DNA of 10,011 bases from an uncultured Muribaculaceae bacterium (GCA_910579305.1 CAJTTA010000054.1:1-10011); one strand, 5' to 3'. Shown: positions 1 through 7,991, counted from the first letter of the stretch. Program-made: numbers and translations. The notes: a model not told the origin generated them from the letters alone.

Positions 1-69
1 TAAATATTTGATAACGCTTCTTAAAAATTATGGATTCTGATGCGGTTGCCCTGCTGAATTTTCAGGAAA

Positions 70-101
70 TTTGGAGGTGTGCCACTTTATTATTATCTTT
101 G
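70..101 (+). promoter_or_regulatory. Bacteroidota-type promoter of the M3 peptidase gene
   Basis: A TTTG at 70-73 is followed after exactly 20 nt by TATCTTTG at 94-101. This matches the Bacteroidota primary-sigma consensus (TTTG at -33, TAnnTTTG at -7) without a mismatch. Transcription would begin near 107, giving a leader of about 30 nt before the ATG at 137. Only sequence match supports it. Confidence 0.8.
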
Positions 102-136
102 TCCTCAAAATCACACTATCTACTACCTGAAAAGTA

Positions 137-2275
137 ATGAAAAAATTTATCGGCGGCACACTCGCCGCACTTTCGCTTATGACAGCACCTGCTATTCAGG
201 CACGTGTAAACCCGCTCACGGTGCCATACACCGAAGAGCATGGCGCCGTGCCCTTTGACAAGATCCAGATCTCTGATTATGAAGAGGCCGTCCGCGCCGG
301 CATCAAGGCTCAGAACGAGGCCATCGATGCCATAATTAAGCAGAGAAGCAACCCCACTTTCGAAAATACAATAGTACCCTTCGAAAAAAGTGGCACTATG
401 CTTAATCACACTATGCTCACACTCTCCAATCTTGAGAGCGCGCTGGGGTTGCCCGAGCTGCAGGAGGTGGTGACAGCAGTCACCCCCATGCTCACTGAGC
501 ATTCCACATCGGTAGTGCTCAATGAGGCTCTGTGGCAGAGAATCAAATATGTATACGATCACCGGGATCAGGATACCTCTCTATCCTCTGAGGATCTGCG
601 GCTGCTTGAAGAAACTTACCGTGACTTCGCTGAAAACGGCGCCAATCTCCAGGGAGAAGCCCGCGAGCGTTTCCGCAAACTTTCAGGCGAGTTGAGCGAC
701 CTTCAGGTGAAATTCTCTCAGAATCTCACTAACGACATGAAGAATCCCGTACGCCGCATGTGGCTCACAGCCGACCAGCTCTCCGGTCTTCCTGAGTCAG
801 CAATCGCTGCCGCCCGCCAGGAAGCAGCCGAGGTGCTCGCGGCCGAAGGTAAGGCCGACGATGGATCGCAGTACCTCTTCACGGTCTTCATGCCCTCCTA
901 CAGCCCGTTCATCAAATACGCCGACAACAGAGGTCTCCGAGAACAGATGTATCGCCTCTATAACACCCGCAATCTTGGAGGCGAGTTTGACAACTCTCAG
1001 ATTCTTAAGGATATAGCCAACATTCGCCTTGAGATTGCCCAACTCTTCGGCTTCTCCAACTACGCCGACTACACTCTCGGCCGCCGCATGGCCAAGAATG
1101 CAGGCAATGTGCGCCATATGCTCGATGAGCTTGCCGCTGCCTACACTCAGCCTATGAAGGATGAGCTTAAGGAAATTACGGAGTATGCCCGCGCCACGGA
1201 AGGCCCTGACTTCAATCTTGAGGCATGGGACTATTCCTACTGGTCGGACAAGCTTAAGAATGCCAAGTATTCTTTCAATGATGAAGATATGCGCCCCTAC
1301 TTTGAGCTTGACAATACCATCAAGGGGGTGTTTGGCCTGGCTACAAGCCTGTATGGCTACAAGTTTAAGGAGAACAAGAATGTGCCAGTGTATCATGCCG
1401 ATGTCAAGGCTTATGACGTGCTCGACAAGAAGGGTAAGCTCATTGGAATGCTCTACACCGATTTCTACTATCGTCCTGGCAAGGCTCCCGGTGCGTGGAT
1501 GACTGAATATCTCGGCCAGTCGATCGATGAGAACGGCAACCGCACCATTCCCCTCATCTCCATTGTGATGAATTTCTCCAAGCCTACCGGCTCCGATCCC
1601 TCCCTGCTCACCCCTTATGAGGTGGAGACTTTCCTTCATGAATTCGGACACGCTCTGCACGGCCTCTCAGGCATGGCTAAGTATGAGTCCCTTGGCGGTA
1701 CCAATGTATATCGCGACTTTGTGGAACTTTTCTCCCAGTTTAACGAGAATTACCTCACACAGAAGAAATTTCTCGATAGCTTCGCCAAGCATTACAAGAC
1801 AGGCAAGAAGATGCCTAAAGAGCTGATTGACAAGTTTATCAAGGCCGGCCAGTATGGAGCAGCCTACGCATGTATGCGCCAGCTCAACTTCGGCAATCTC
1901 GACATGGCTTATCACAGCATAACCTCTCCTCTTCGTGCCAGCAGCGATGTGGCGGGATTCGAGGCCGAGGCCATAGCTCCCGTAAAGATCTTCGATGCCA
2001 TGCCCGGCACTGCGATCTCACCCTCTTTCGGCCATATCTTCTCAGGCGGCTATGCAGCCGGATACTACGGCTATAAGTGGGCCGAGGAGCTTGATGCCGA
2101 TGCTTTCTCCGCATTCCTTGAATCAGGAAATATATATGACCCCAAGACTGCCGCAAAATTCCTGAAAATGCTTCAGAGCGGCAACACTGTAGATCCTCAG
2201 ACTCTCTATGAGGAATTCCGCGGCCGCCCGGCTACAGTGGACGCTCTTCTCGTGCGCGACGGCATCAAGAAGTAA
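137..2275 (+). CDS. dcp: Exported M3-family zinc metallopeptidase, peptidyl-dipeptidase Dcp type
   Basis: This 712-residue protein should remove dipeptides from the C-termini of peptides in the periplasm. Residues 1-22 form a signal peptide (Lys-Lys, a hydrophobic core, cleavage after AIQA). The zinc site is HEFGH at 501-505, with the third ligand Glu530 in DFVE, 29 residues after His501 as in thimet oligopeptidase. The C-terminal substrate-binding segment at 631-646 (FGHIFSGGYAAGYYGY) supplies His633, Tyr639, Tyr643 and Tyr646, which line up with His600, Tyr605, Tyr609 and Tyr612 of thimet oligopeptidase. Length is close to E. coli Dcp (about 680) plus a signal peptide. The usual Pro after DFVEL is Phe here (DFVELFSQ). 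The ATG at 137 is supported by the signal peptide and by the promoter 36 nt upstream. The gene appears to be transcribed alone and ends before a strong hairpin. Family assignment is secure; the exact specificity (dipeptidase or oligopeptidase) is inferred. Confidence 0.93.
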   Translation: MKKFIGGTLAALSLMTAPAIQARVNPLTVPYTEEHGAVPFDKIQISDYEEAVRAGIKAQNEAIDAIIKQRSNPTFENTIVPFEKSGTMLNHTMLTLSNLESALGLPELQEVVTAVTPMLTEHSTSVVLNEALWQRIKYVYDHRDQDTSLSSEDLRLLEETYRDFAENGANLQGEARERFRKLSGELSDLQVKFSQNLTNDMKNPVRRMWLTADQLSGLPESAIAAARQEAAEVLAAEGKADDGSQYLFTVFMPSYSPFIKYADNRGLREQMYRLYNTRNLGGEFDNSQILKDIANIRLEIAQLFGFSNYADYTLGRRMAKNAGNVRHMLDELAAAYTQPMKDELKEITEYARATEGPDFNLEAWDYSYWSDKLKNAKYSFNDEDMRPYFELDNTIKGVFGLATSLYGYKFKENKNVPVYHADVKAYDVLDKKGKLIGMLYTDFYYRPGKAPGAWMTEYLGQSIDENGNRTIPLISIVMNFSKPTGSDPSLLTPYEVETFLHEFGHALHGLSGMAKYESLGGTNVYRDFVELFSQFNENYLTQKKFLDSFAKHYKTGKKMPKELIDKFIKAGQYGAAYACMRQLNFGNLDMAYHSITSPLRASSDVAGFEAEAIAPVKIFDAMPGTAISPSFGHIFSGGYAAGYYGYKWAEELDADAFSAFLESGNIYDPKTAAKFLKMLQSGNTVDPQTLYEEFRGRPATVDALLVRDGIKK

Positions 2276-2297
2276 ATACAACTTAAATCGATACAGT

Positions 2298-2335
2298 GAA
2301 GCTGAGTCAAAATATCAGAATTTTGACTCAGCTTC
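2298..2335 (+). terminator. 16-bp perfect hairpin between the dcp and pyrC genes
   Basis: Arm 2298-2313 and arm 2320-2335 are perfect reverse complements, closed by a 6-nt loop (ATCAGA). The hairpin starts 23 nt after the peptidase stop codon and ends 22 nt before the dihydroorotase ATG. No T-tract follows on the plus strand (the next bases are CTTGTAAAATCC), so it may be an imperfect terminator or an mRNA-stabilising or processing stem. No clear promoter lies between it and the next gene. Confidence 0.65.
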
Positions 2336-2357
2336 CTTGTAAAATCCAAGAACAGAT

Positions 2358-3710
2358 ATGAGTGAACTGTTATATAATGCGTTGATTATAAACGAAGGAT
2401 CGCGCTTCATGGGTTGGGTAAGAATCTCTTCGGAGGGTGTCATTGCCGACATAGGGGATGGATCGGTGCCCCACGCCTTACTACATAACCCCGACATCAC
2501 AGCGCGTGACCTAAAAGGAAACTGGCTGCTTCCGGGAGTGATCGACTCTCATGTGCATTTCCGTGAGCCGGGCCTTGAGCATAAGGCCACGATAGCTACA
2601 GAAAGCCGGGCAGCCGCAGCAGGAGGCGTAACCTCTTTCATGGAAATGCCCAATACACGCCCGGCCACCACCACGGCCGATGCACTGGCCGACAAGATGT
2701 CGCGGGCGGCGAATGACGCGGTGATAAATTATGCCTTTTTTGCCGGAGCCGCCAATGACAATCTCTCTTTCCTTCGTGAATGTGACTACACGCATGTGCC
2801 TGGCATAAAGCTTTTCATGGGATCATCCACAGGTGGCATGCTTGTGAATGAAGAAAAGGCGCTCAGGGAAATATTCAGCCTGCCTGTGCTCATAGCCGTT
2901 CATTGCGAGCAGGAAGAGATAATACGTGAAAATATGCTACGAGCCAAGGAACTATATCCTTCGGGAAATGCTCCCTTATCTTGGCATCCGGAGATTAGGT
3001 CGGCTCTCGCCTGCATGACATCGACACAGCGGGCAGTGAGATTGGCACGTGAACTCGGTACACGCCTTCATGTCACACACATCACCACGGCCGAGGAGCT
3101 GTCGCTGTTCAGAGCCGGCGATGACAGAATAACGGCAGAGGCTTGTGTGGCGCATCTGTTGTTTACGGATGAGGATTACAGTAGCCTCGGGACCCTCATA
3201 AAGTGCAATCCGGCCATAAAGAGCCGTGTGCACAGAGATGCCTTGCGCAAGGCTGTGGCTTCCGGGCTTGTCTCTACCGTAAGCACCGACCACGCACCTC
3301 ACTCTCTTGAAGAAAAGGGCGCGGGCACACTTGATGCTCCGTCAGGCATGCCCATGGTGCAATTCTCGCTGGTCTCCATGCTTCATATGGCTCTTGAAGA
3401 GCAGCTATGGACTCCGGAAACGGTGGTAGAGCGCATGTGCCACTCTCAAGCCCGGGCATTCGGCATAGATAAGCGCGGCTTCATCCGCAAGGGCTACTAT
3501 GCCGACATGGTGGAAGTGGATCCGAATGGAGAAACTTGCATCACGTCTCATAACATAGTCAGCAAATGCGGATGGAGTCCGCTGGAAGGAAGAACCATGC
3601 GGTCAAAAGTGATCACCACCCGCGTGAACGGGAATACAGTATATTGCCACGCGGCACCGAAGGCCATAGGCTTTTTCAAGCGGACAATGCCTCTGACATT
3701 CAATCACTGA
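2358..3710 (+). CDS. pyrC: Dihydroorotase, amidohydrolase superfamily
   Basis: This enzyme interconverts N-carbamoyl-aspartate and dihydroorotate, the third step of de novo pyrimidine synthesis, in the cytosol. The 450-residue protein carries the amidohydrolase metal motifs in order: HVH at 65-67 followed by FREPG; GIKLFMG with Lys151, a candidate carbamylated metal-bridging lysine; HCEQE with His182; HVTH with His238 and His241; and STDHAPH with Asp311 as the catalytic base. MEMPNTRP is also typical of dihydroorotases and allantoinases. Retention of FREPG, DHAPH and the CNPAIKS stretch favours dihydroorotase over allantoinase or hydantoinase. Length and motifs fit the long pyrC form of Bacteroidota, about 450 residues, rather than the short E. 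coli form. No promoter of its own is obvious, so it may depend on read-through from the peptidase gene. It converges on the next gene, with 9 bp between stop codons. Confidence 0.92.
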   Translation: MSELLYNALIINEGSRFMGWVRISSEGVIADIGDGSVPHALLHNPDITARDLKGNWLLPGVIDSHVHFREPGLEHKATIATESRAAAAGGVTSFMEMPNTRPATTTADALADKMSRAANDAVINYAFFAGAANDNLSFLRECDYTHVPGIKLFMGSSTGGMLVNEEKALREIFSLPVLIAVHCEQEEIIRENMLRAKELYPSGNAPLSWHPEIRSALACMTSTQRAVRLARELGTRLHVTHITTAEELSLFRAGDDRITAEACVAHLLFTDEDYSSLGTLIKCNPAIKSRVHRDALRKAVASGLVSTVSTDHAPHSLEEKGAGTLDAPSGMPMVQFSLVSMLHMALEEQLWTPETVVERMCHSQARAFGIDKRGFIRKGYYADMVEVDPNGETCITSHNIVSKCGWSPLEGRTMRSKVITTRVNGNTVYCHAAPKAIGFFKRTMPLTFNH

Positions 3711-3719
3711 CCGAATATA

Positions 3720-5003
3720 TCAGAAGCTGAGGGAGAAGAGCGCCTGCAGGCGGTTGGCGCATAACTTGTCTCCGCCGTAGGTGTCTTTCTTACCCCAGTC
3801 ATATTCCATGCCCACCATGATATAGCGATTGAGAAAATACATGAGATTCAGCGCGAGATATTGGGAATAGCGATAATCGGAAGCCGGATGCAGACTGCTG
3901 CCGAGAGGATATACACGCATTTGGCTATATAAGGCATTGGCCTTGAGATTGCGCAGAATGTCGTAGCTCAGGCCTACTGAGAGCCCCAGGCTTTCGGAAG
4001 TGTCCATACGCCCTGGAGATGACACGGAAGGTGTGCCGTCGGCAGCTATACCAGCGCCGTCACACAAATAGTCGGTGATTCCACGGCCATATACGGCATC
4101 ATAATGAAAGCAGAAGCCCGGAAGGAAATCCCACAATCCAGAAAGCTGTACTCCCCAGCCGAATATCGCTCTGTTGCACTCGCTCAACAAATCTCTATAC
4201 TGCATGGGCCGCAGAAGCGCCGATGCCCTCACATGACTGCCGTCTCCCCATCGGTATTGCAGGTAAAGCGGCACTGCCGGGATTCGCTGATTTACCTTGC
4301 CCACATTAGCGTCATAAGTAAGCGATGCCTTCGGCACATCAATGCCGATGCTGCCTGAGAACCCGTGGCCGAAGTCTTGATCCCAGCTTGCGGTGACTGT
4401 CTTATAGAAGACCGTGCCACACGCACCTTCGGAGTCGATAGTGGCCGGGACTGCGTCGCCATCGGTAAAGGGGGTGTCGGTATATCCCAGTGTCAGACCT
4501 CTGTATTTTCCGTATAGATAGCGAAGCTTCAGGCCATAATTCGGATTATCGAAACTCGTGAGTATAAAGAGGCTGAATCGATCTCTCTGTCCAGGCAGGG
4601 CCACAATATTCATGTAGATATTACTTGACTGCGCCGTGCCTGAGAGCCGCGAGCGGTTGCCGGGAGTGGCAGGAGTGAACATGGCAGGAGTAAAAAAGAG
4701 ATCCGACCCTATGTCATCGCGCCAGTCAAACATACCCACGAGACGAAGATTGGCACCGATACCCATATAAAATTTCCCCTCCTTTCCCACAATTGCAAAT
4801 CTCGGAATGCCCTCAATATCACGCACCGAAGGCGCGTTTTCCTCAAATGCCTGCTTCACCGAGTCGGGAGCGACTGCATCCGAGCCCAGGACAGTCACTT
4901 TGGTGTTAGGATTACGAGGAGGATAAGGGGCTACGGCAGAATCATCGGCGATAGCCGCTATATGGCTCAATAGCAACAAAGTAGCCAGTAGTGTGTATTT
5001 CAT
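3720..5003 (-). CDS. DcaP-like outer-membrane beta-barrel channel
   Basis: The chosen ATG at 5001-5003 gives a 427-residue protein with a signal peptide (Met-Lys-Tyr, a run of leucines, cleavage after AIA at about residue 19). An in-frame ATG at 5034-5036 would add 11 residues before the signal peptide and is less likely. After a roughly 55-residue N-terminal segment rich in Pro and Asp, alternating strands begin around residue 77 (KFYMGIGANLRLVGMFDWR) and continue to a C-terminal Phe, as in outer-membrane barrels. The beginning of the barrel, the Tyr-Asp-Trp-Gly-Lys-Lys stretch and the final ANRLQ...FSLSF strand resemble the DcaP trimeric porin family, which moves small anionic solutes such as dicarboxylates in Acinetobacter. 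The substrate here is unknown. Five cysteines in the mature part (in GACGT, SECNR, GFCFH, YLCDG, KLCAN) are unusual for a barrel. The gene is divergent from asparaginase across a 198-bp spacer. Confidence 0.75.
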   Translation of the reverse strand: MKYTLLATLLLLSHIAAIADDSAVAPYPPRNPNTKVTVLGSDAVAPDSVKQAFEENAPSVRDIEGIPRFAIVGKEGKFYMGIGANLRLVGMFDWRDDIGSDLFFTPAMFTPATPGNRSRLSGTAQSSNIYMNIVALPGQRDRFSLFILTSFDNPNYGLKLRYLYGKYRGLTLGYTDTPFTDGDAVPATIDSEGACGTVFYKTVTASWDQDFGHGFSGSIGIDVPKASLTYDANVGKVNQRIPAVPLYLQYRWGDGSHVRASALLRPMQYRDLLSECNRAIFGWGVQLSGLWDFLPGFCFHYDAVYGRGITDYLCDGAGIAADGTPSVSSPGRMDTSESLGLSVGLSYDILRNLKANALYSQMRVYPLGSSLHPASDYRYSQYLALNLMYFLNRYIMVGMEYDWGKKDTYGGDKLCANRLQALFSLSF

Positions 5004-5063
5004 AGCCATGTGAACGTGAATATATATCAATATCATTGAACATTACTTAAAACAAGGGGTCGA

Positions 5064-5075
5064 GAACAAATGTTC
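5064..5075. repeat. Short inverted repeat in the divergent spacer
   Basis: GAACA-AA-TGTTC is a 5-bp inverted repeat with a 2-nt centre. It lies between the divergent porin and asparaginase genes, about 40 bp upstream of the asparaginase -7 element. It could be a regulator site. On the minus strand its centre also reads as a one-mismatch -7 box (AACATTTG) for the porin gene, but no -33 partner is seen. Short repeats of this size arise by chance. Confidence 0.25.
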
Positions 5076-5092
5076 AGATTCTTCGTAAAAAA

Positions 5093-5124
5093 TTAGTGTA
5101 CTATCATAATAATTATTACCTTTG
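5093..5124 (+). promoter_or_regulatory. Bacteroidota-type promoter of ansA
   Basis: TACCTTTG at 5117-5124 is a perfect -7 element. TTAG at 5093-5096, 20 nt upstream, matches three of four bases of the -33 element. The predicted start near 5130 leaves a leader of about 70 nt before the ATG at 5202, longer than the other leaders in this window. No riboswitch-like structure was recognised in it. Confidence 0.65.
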
Positions 5125-5201
5125 TAGCAATTTCTAGTCAGCAGAAAGTCCTCTCCATATACATCCTTAAATCCGCACCAATTAACCCTAAAGCCGCTTT
5201 C

Positions 5202-6248
5202 ATGACCACAGAAAAGCAACCAAAAATACTCATTATCTATACCGGTGGAACAATCGGTATGATTGAAAATCCCGAGACCAACGCGCTTGAGCCGTTTGAC
5301 TTCGATCATCTCATAGATAATGTCCCGAAGATCAAAATGCTGGATTACAACATCGAGAGTTTCCAGTTTGAGAAGCCGATTGATTCTGCGGAGATGAACC
5401 CGACTCATTGGGCCGAAATAGCACAGGTTATAGAAGACCGATATGAGGATGTGGATGGCTTTGTGGTGCTGCATGGCACCGACACCATGGCTTACACGGC
5501 ATCGGCACTCAGCTTCATGCTCTCCAATCTTAACAAGCCGGTGATAATCACCGGCTCGCAATTGCCTATAGGCGAAGTGCGCACAGATGGAGAGGAAAAT
5601 CTGATCACAGCTCTGCAGATAGCAGCTGCCACAGAGCCTGACGGACGCGCCGTGGTGAGAGAGGTAGCCATTCTGTTTGAACACTATCTGTGGCGCGGCA
5701 ACCGCTGCACAAAGCGTTCTGCCGACAACTTCAATGCCTTCAAGAGCAATAACTATCCGGAACTGGCACGCATAGGCCTGAATGTGAATTTTAACCGCGA
5801 GAGCCTATGGCGGTCAGTCACCCAGAACAGGCCGCTGAAGGTGGAATACAACATGGATACCAATGTGATGTTTCTCGACCTCTTCCCCGGCATAAGCCGC
5901 AACGTGGTGGAGCATGCATTGTCCACTCCCGGTGTCAAAGGAATTGTGCTGAAGACCTTCGGAGCCGGTAATGCTCCCGGCCATCAATGGTTTATCGATG
6001 CCGTCAAGCGCACAATAGAACGCGGAGTAGTCATCGTAAACATAACCCAGTGTCCCAACGGCTGTGTGCATCCCCTGCTCTATGCCGCCGGAGTGAATCT
6101 CTCCAAGGCAGGCTGCATATCCGGTCACGACATCACCAGCGAGGCGGCAATCACCAAACTCATGTATCTCTTCGGCCTCGGGCTGAGACCTGAAGAAGTA
6201 AAGAAGTACATGAAGCGTCCGCTCTGCGGAGAAATGGGCAGTAACTGA
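5202..6248 (+). CDS. ansA: Type I cytoplasmic L-asparaginase
   Basis: This enzyme hydrolyses L-asparagine to aspartate and ammonia. The 348-residue protein has no signal peptide, consistent with the cytosolic type I enzyme (E. coli AnsA is 338 residues). The first signature YTGGTIGM at 13-20 supplies the nucleophile Thr17. The second, HGTDTM at 91-96, supplies Thr93 and Asp94. Lys171, in NRCTKRSADNFNAF, corresponds to the catalytic lysine. The VITGSQLPIGEVRTDGEEN region is also typical of the family. All catalytic residues are present, so the enzyme should be active. The start is supported by the promoter at 5093-5124 and by the first signature lying close to the N-terminus. Aspartate produced here could feed pyrimidine synthesis, whose pyrC gene is nearby, but the genes are not in an operon and this link is only suggestive. 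A hairpin follows 4 nt after the stop codon. Confidence 0.95.
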   Translation: MTTEKQPKILIIYTGGTIGMIENPETNALEPFDFDHLIDNVPKIKMLDYNIESFQFEKPIDSAEMNPTHWAEIAQVIEDRYEDVDGFVVLHGTDTMAYTASALSFMLSNLNKPVIITGSQLPIGEVRTDGEENLITALQIAAATEPDGRAVVREVAILFEHYLWRGNRCTKRSADNFNAFKSNNYPELARIGLNVNFNRESLWRSVTQNRPLKVEYNMDTNVMFLDLFPGISRNVVEHALSTPGVKGIVLKTFGAGNAPGHQWFIDAVKRTIERGVVIVNITQCPNGCVHPLLYAAGVNLSKAGCISGHDITSEAAITKLMYLFGLGLRPEEVKKYMKRPLCGEMGSN

Positions 6249-6252
6249 TAAC

Positions 6253-6292
6253 ATGTCTCCTGATGAATGAGTGATCATTCTTCAGGGGACAT
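6253..6292 (+). terminator. Hairpin terminator after ansA
   Basis: A 40-nt near-perfect inverted repeat begins 4 nt after the stop codon. Its arms pair as ATGTC/GACAT, a T-G wobble, CCTGA/TCAGG, one T-T mismatch and GAATGA/TCATTC, with a GTGA tetraloop. The sequence after it is AT-rich (ATATT, then AAAAAG) rather than a clean T-run, so termination efficiency is uncertain. Confidence 0.7.
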
Positions 6293-6333
6293 CATATATT
6301 AAAAAGATTGTTTTAACTAATTAATTCTTACTA

Positions 6334-7929
6334 ATGCACAAGGTTATTTCTCTTGTTGTGACCCTGATGCTGATATGCATCGGAGTCAACGCCAAGGCCC
6401 AGACAGAAGAGGGCCTTACCATCTATTTCGACAATACCGCCGGGTGGAACACTCCTTTCATCCATTACTGGGGCGGTGAGACTCAAAGCACATGGCCCGG
6501 CGTGGCCATGACCCTTCACAAAGGATCTGTCTATAAGTACACTGTAGCTCCCGGCACTACCGGCGTGCTCTTCAATGCAGGCGACGGCGATGCTTCCAAG
6601 ACTCCCGACTTTGTGGCTCAGGCCGACCATGTATATACCACGTCAGGCGACCAGGGTATCTATGATGGAGGAGAAGGTGGCGGTGGCGGCCAGGGTGGCG
6701 GCCAAAGCGCCATACCCTATGGCGAAGGCAATCAGCCCGGATCATCTTTGGGACACCCTTCTCTTGAAACCGCTTATTATAAGACCAACCCCAATGGCCA
6801 GTATGGCACAGAGAAGTCCATAGCCATGTCTTTCTCCAATGGCAAGACCTCTTCGGCCTTCGAGCACTGGAGTGCACAGGATATTATTGCGCAGGGTGTG
6901 GCACGCGATGTAGCTCAGGCGATAAAGGGCAAACATGAACGCCCGATCCTTGACACATATGCAATATTTGCCGCCTACGATGACTCTAATCTCTACATCG
7001 GCTGGCAGATGGTATATACCGTATGGGATCTTTATGGCGAGGGAAAACAGCCGGGCGAATCAAAGCCTTACAATATGGACGGACGTCTCATGATCGCTCT
7101 TGACGTGGATCCTACCGTGAGTTGCGACGGCACTCTGGTGGACGGCAACACTGTATGGGATGCCGACGGACAGTATAATACATTTGACAATGGCGCCGAC
7201 CGTTTCTTCCTTGGCTCTACAAAACCTGGTGTGGGCAATCCCAGCCTTTTCGCACCTCTGTCTTCCGGCAAAATCAGCTATACCGATCCTTTGAGCTGCA
7301 AGGCTTTCGATCGCAACGGCTATGGCTATCAGGATGGTATTCATCCCTGTTTCACCGAGATATGGGGACAGGGGGAATTTGAATATGACCCTGCCGTGCT
7401 TATCGGCGAAGAGGGTTTCGTTGATCTCAGCAGTGAAATCGACCCTTCTGCCCACACTTTCTATGAAATCAAGATTCCTCTCGCCGATCTGGGCATCACG
7501 AAGCAGAACATAGTGGATAACGGTATCGGTGTGATGATAATCGATACATATGGCCAGGGAGCCATCGGCTGTCTGCCTTACGATCCCACGGTCTTCGATA
7601 ATGTAAAGACTGATTACAGCAAGGATCCCTCCTCTTCTATGGAAAAGGAAGACAAGGATCTGTTCACATATGCCATGGCGCGCGTGGGCAAGGCTCCTGA
7701 GCAGCAGTCGGTAGATACTGTCGATGCCTCTTCTGCAATTAACGTCATTGCGCTCAAAGGAGCCATAGGCATCAATGCAGCCGAATCCTGCGTAGTCACT
7801 GTAGCAAATGCGTCCGGCTCTGCCCGCAATTATTCACTTCAGGCAGGAGAAAGCACAATTGAGGCTCTCAGCTCAGGCTTATATATAGTGAGCTGCAATG
7901 GCCATGCCCACAAGGTCATTGTCAAGTAA
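6334..7929 (+). CDS. Secreted CBM26 starch-binding protein with T9SS-like C-terminal tail
   Basis: This 531-residue protein starts with a signal peptide (residues 1-22, cleavage near AKA/QT). Residues 27 to about 109 form a CBM26-type starch-binding module, recognisable from LTIYFDNT, IHYWGG, WPGVAM, then VLFNAGDG; the Tyr and Trp residues would stack on alpha-glucan. A linker of Gly with a few Glu and Gln residues follows at 112-123. The large middle part (about 126-454) is not confidently identified; YAIFAAYDDSNLYIGWQ at 209-225 looks like a strand of a CBM9/DOMON-type beta-sandwich. The last 64 or so residues, with AGESTIEALSSGLYIVS and terminal KVIVK, resemble a type A sorting domain of the type IX secretion system, so the protein is probably exported across the outer membrane. 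No glycoside hydrolase domain is visible, so a role in binding or displaying starch is inferred. It is followed by a strong hairpin. No convincing promoter was found in the 41 nt between the preceding hairpin and the ATG. Confidence 0.8.
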   Translation: MHKVISLVVTLMLICIGVNAKAQTEEGLTIYFDNTAGWNTPFIHYWGGETQSTWPGVAMTLHKGSVYKYTVAPGTTGVLFNAGDGDASKTPDFVAQADHVYTTSGDQGIYDGGEGGGGGQGGGQSAIPYGEGNQPGSSLGHPSLETAYYKTNPNGQYGTEKSIAMSFSNGKTSSAFEHWSAQDIIAQGVARDVAQAIKGKHERPILDTYAIFAAYDDSNLYIGWQMVYTVWDLYGEGKQPGESKPYNMDGRLMIALDVDPTVSCDGTLVDGNTVWDADGQYNTFDNGADRFFLGSTKPGVGNPSLFAPLSSGKISYTDPLSCKAFDRNGYGYQDGIHPCFTEIWGQGEFEYDPAVLIGEEGFVDLSSEIDPSAHTFYEIKIPLADLGITKQNIVDNGIGVMIIDTYGQGAIGCLPYDPTVFDNVKTDYSKDPSSSMEKEDKDLFTYAMARVGKAPEQQSVDTVDASSAINVIALKGAIGINAAESCVVTVANASGSARNYSLQAGESTIEALSSGLYIVSCNGHAHKVIVK

Positions 7930-7950
7930 TATCCATAGTACATAAGTTTG
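7918..7950 (+). promoter_or_regulatory. Putative promoter of the esterase gene, overlapping the preceding stop codon and hairpin
   Basis: TAAGTTTG at 7943-7950 is a perfect Bacteroidota -7 element. ATTG at 7918-7921, 21 nt upstream, is a three-of-four -33 match. It spans the end of the CBM26 gene, whose stop codon is TAA at 7927-7929. Its last base is the first base of the hairpin arm, and transcription would start near 7956, inside that arm, leaving a leader of about 53 nt before the ATG at 8009. Confidence 0.55.
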
Positions 7951-7991
7951 CAGAGGCACGCCGGATACTATGATTATCGGCGTGCCTCTGC
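7950..7991 (+). terminator. Strong hairpin after the CBM26 gene
   Basis: Arms 7950-7963 and 7978-7991 are perfect 14-bp reverse complements (GCAGAGGCACGCCG and its complement). Inside them ATA and TAT can add three more pairs with a bulged G. The GC-rich stem lies 20 nt after the stop codon and is a likely transcript end, though no T-run follows. An ATG at 7970 in the loop opens a reading frame into the next gene but is an unlikely start. Confidence 0.75.

Noticed and set aside
797..1660. Long open frame on the minus strand inside the peptidase gene
   Set aside because: It is antisense to a gene with intact catalytic motifs and shows no recognisable domain or start signal. It is a shadow of codon bias.
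3660..3676. Short GGCC-ATA-GGC stem followed by five T residues at the end of pyrC
   Set aside because: The stem is only 3-5 bp with a bulge and lies inside the coding sequence, too weak to call a terminator.
5814..6278. Open frame on the minus strand over the 3' end of ansA
   Set aside because: It is antisense to a conserved enzyme. Its start falls in the terminator hairpin, and the translation shows no family features.
6661..6710. Glycine-codon-rich low-complexity tract as a tandem repeat or mobile scar
   Set aside because: It stays in frame and makes a plausible flexible linker between the CBM26 module and the middle domain.
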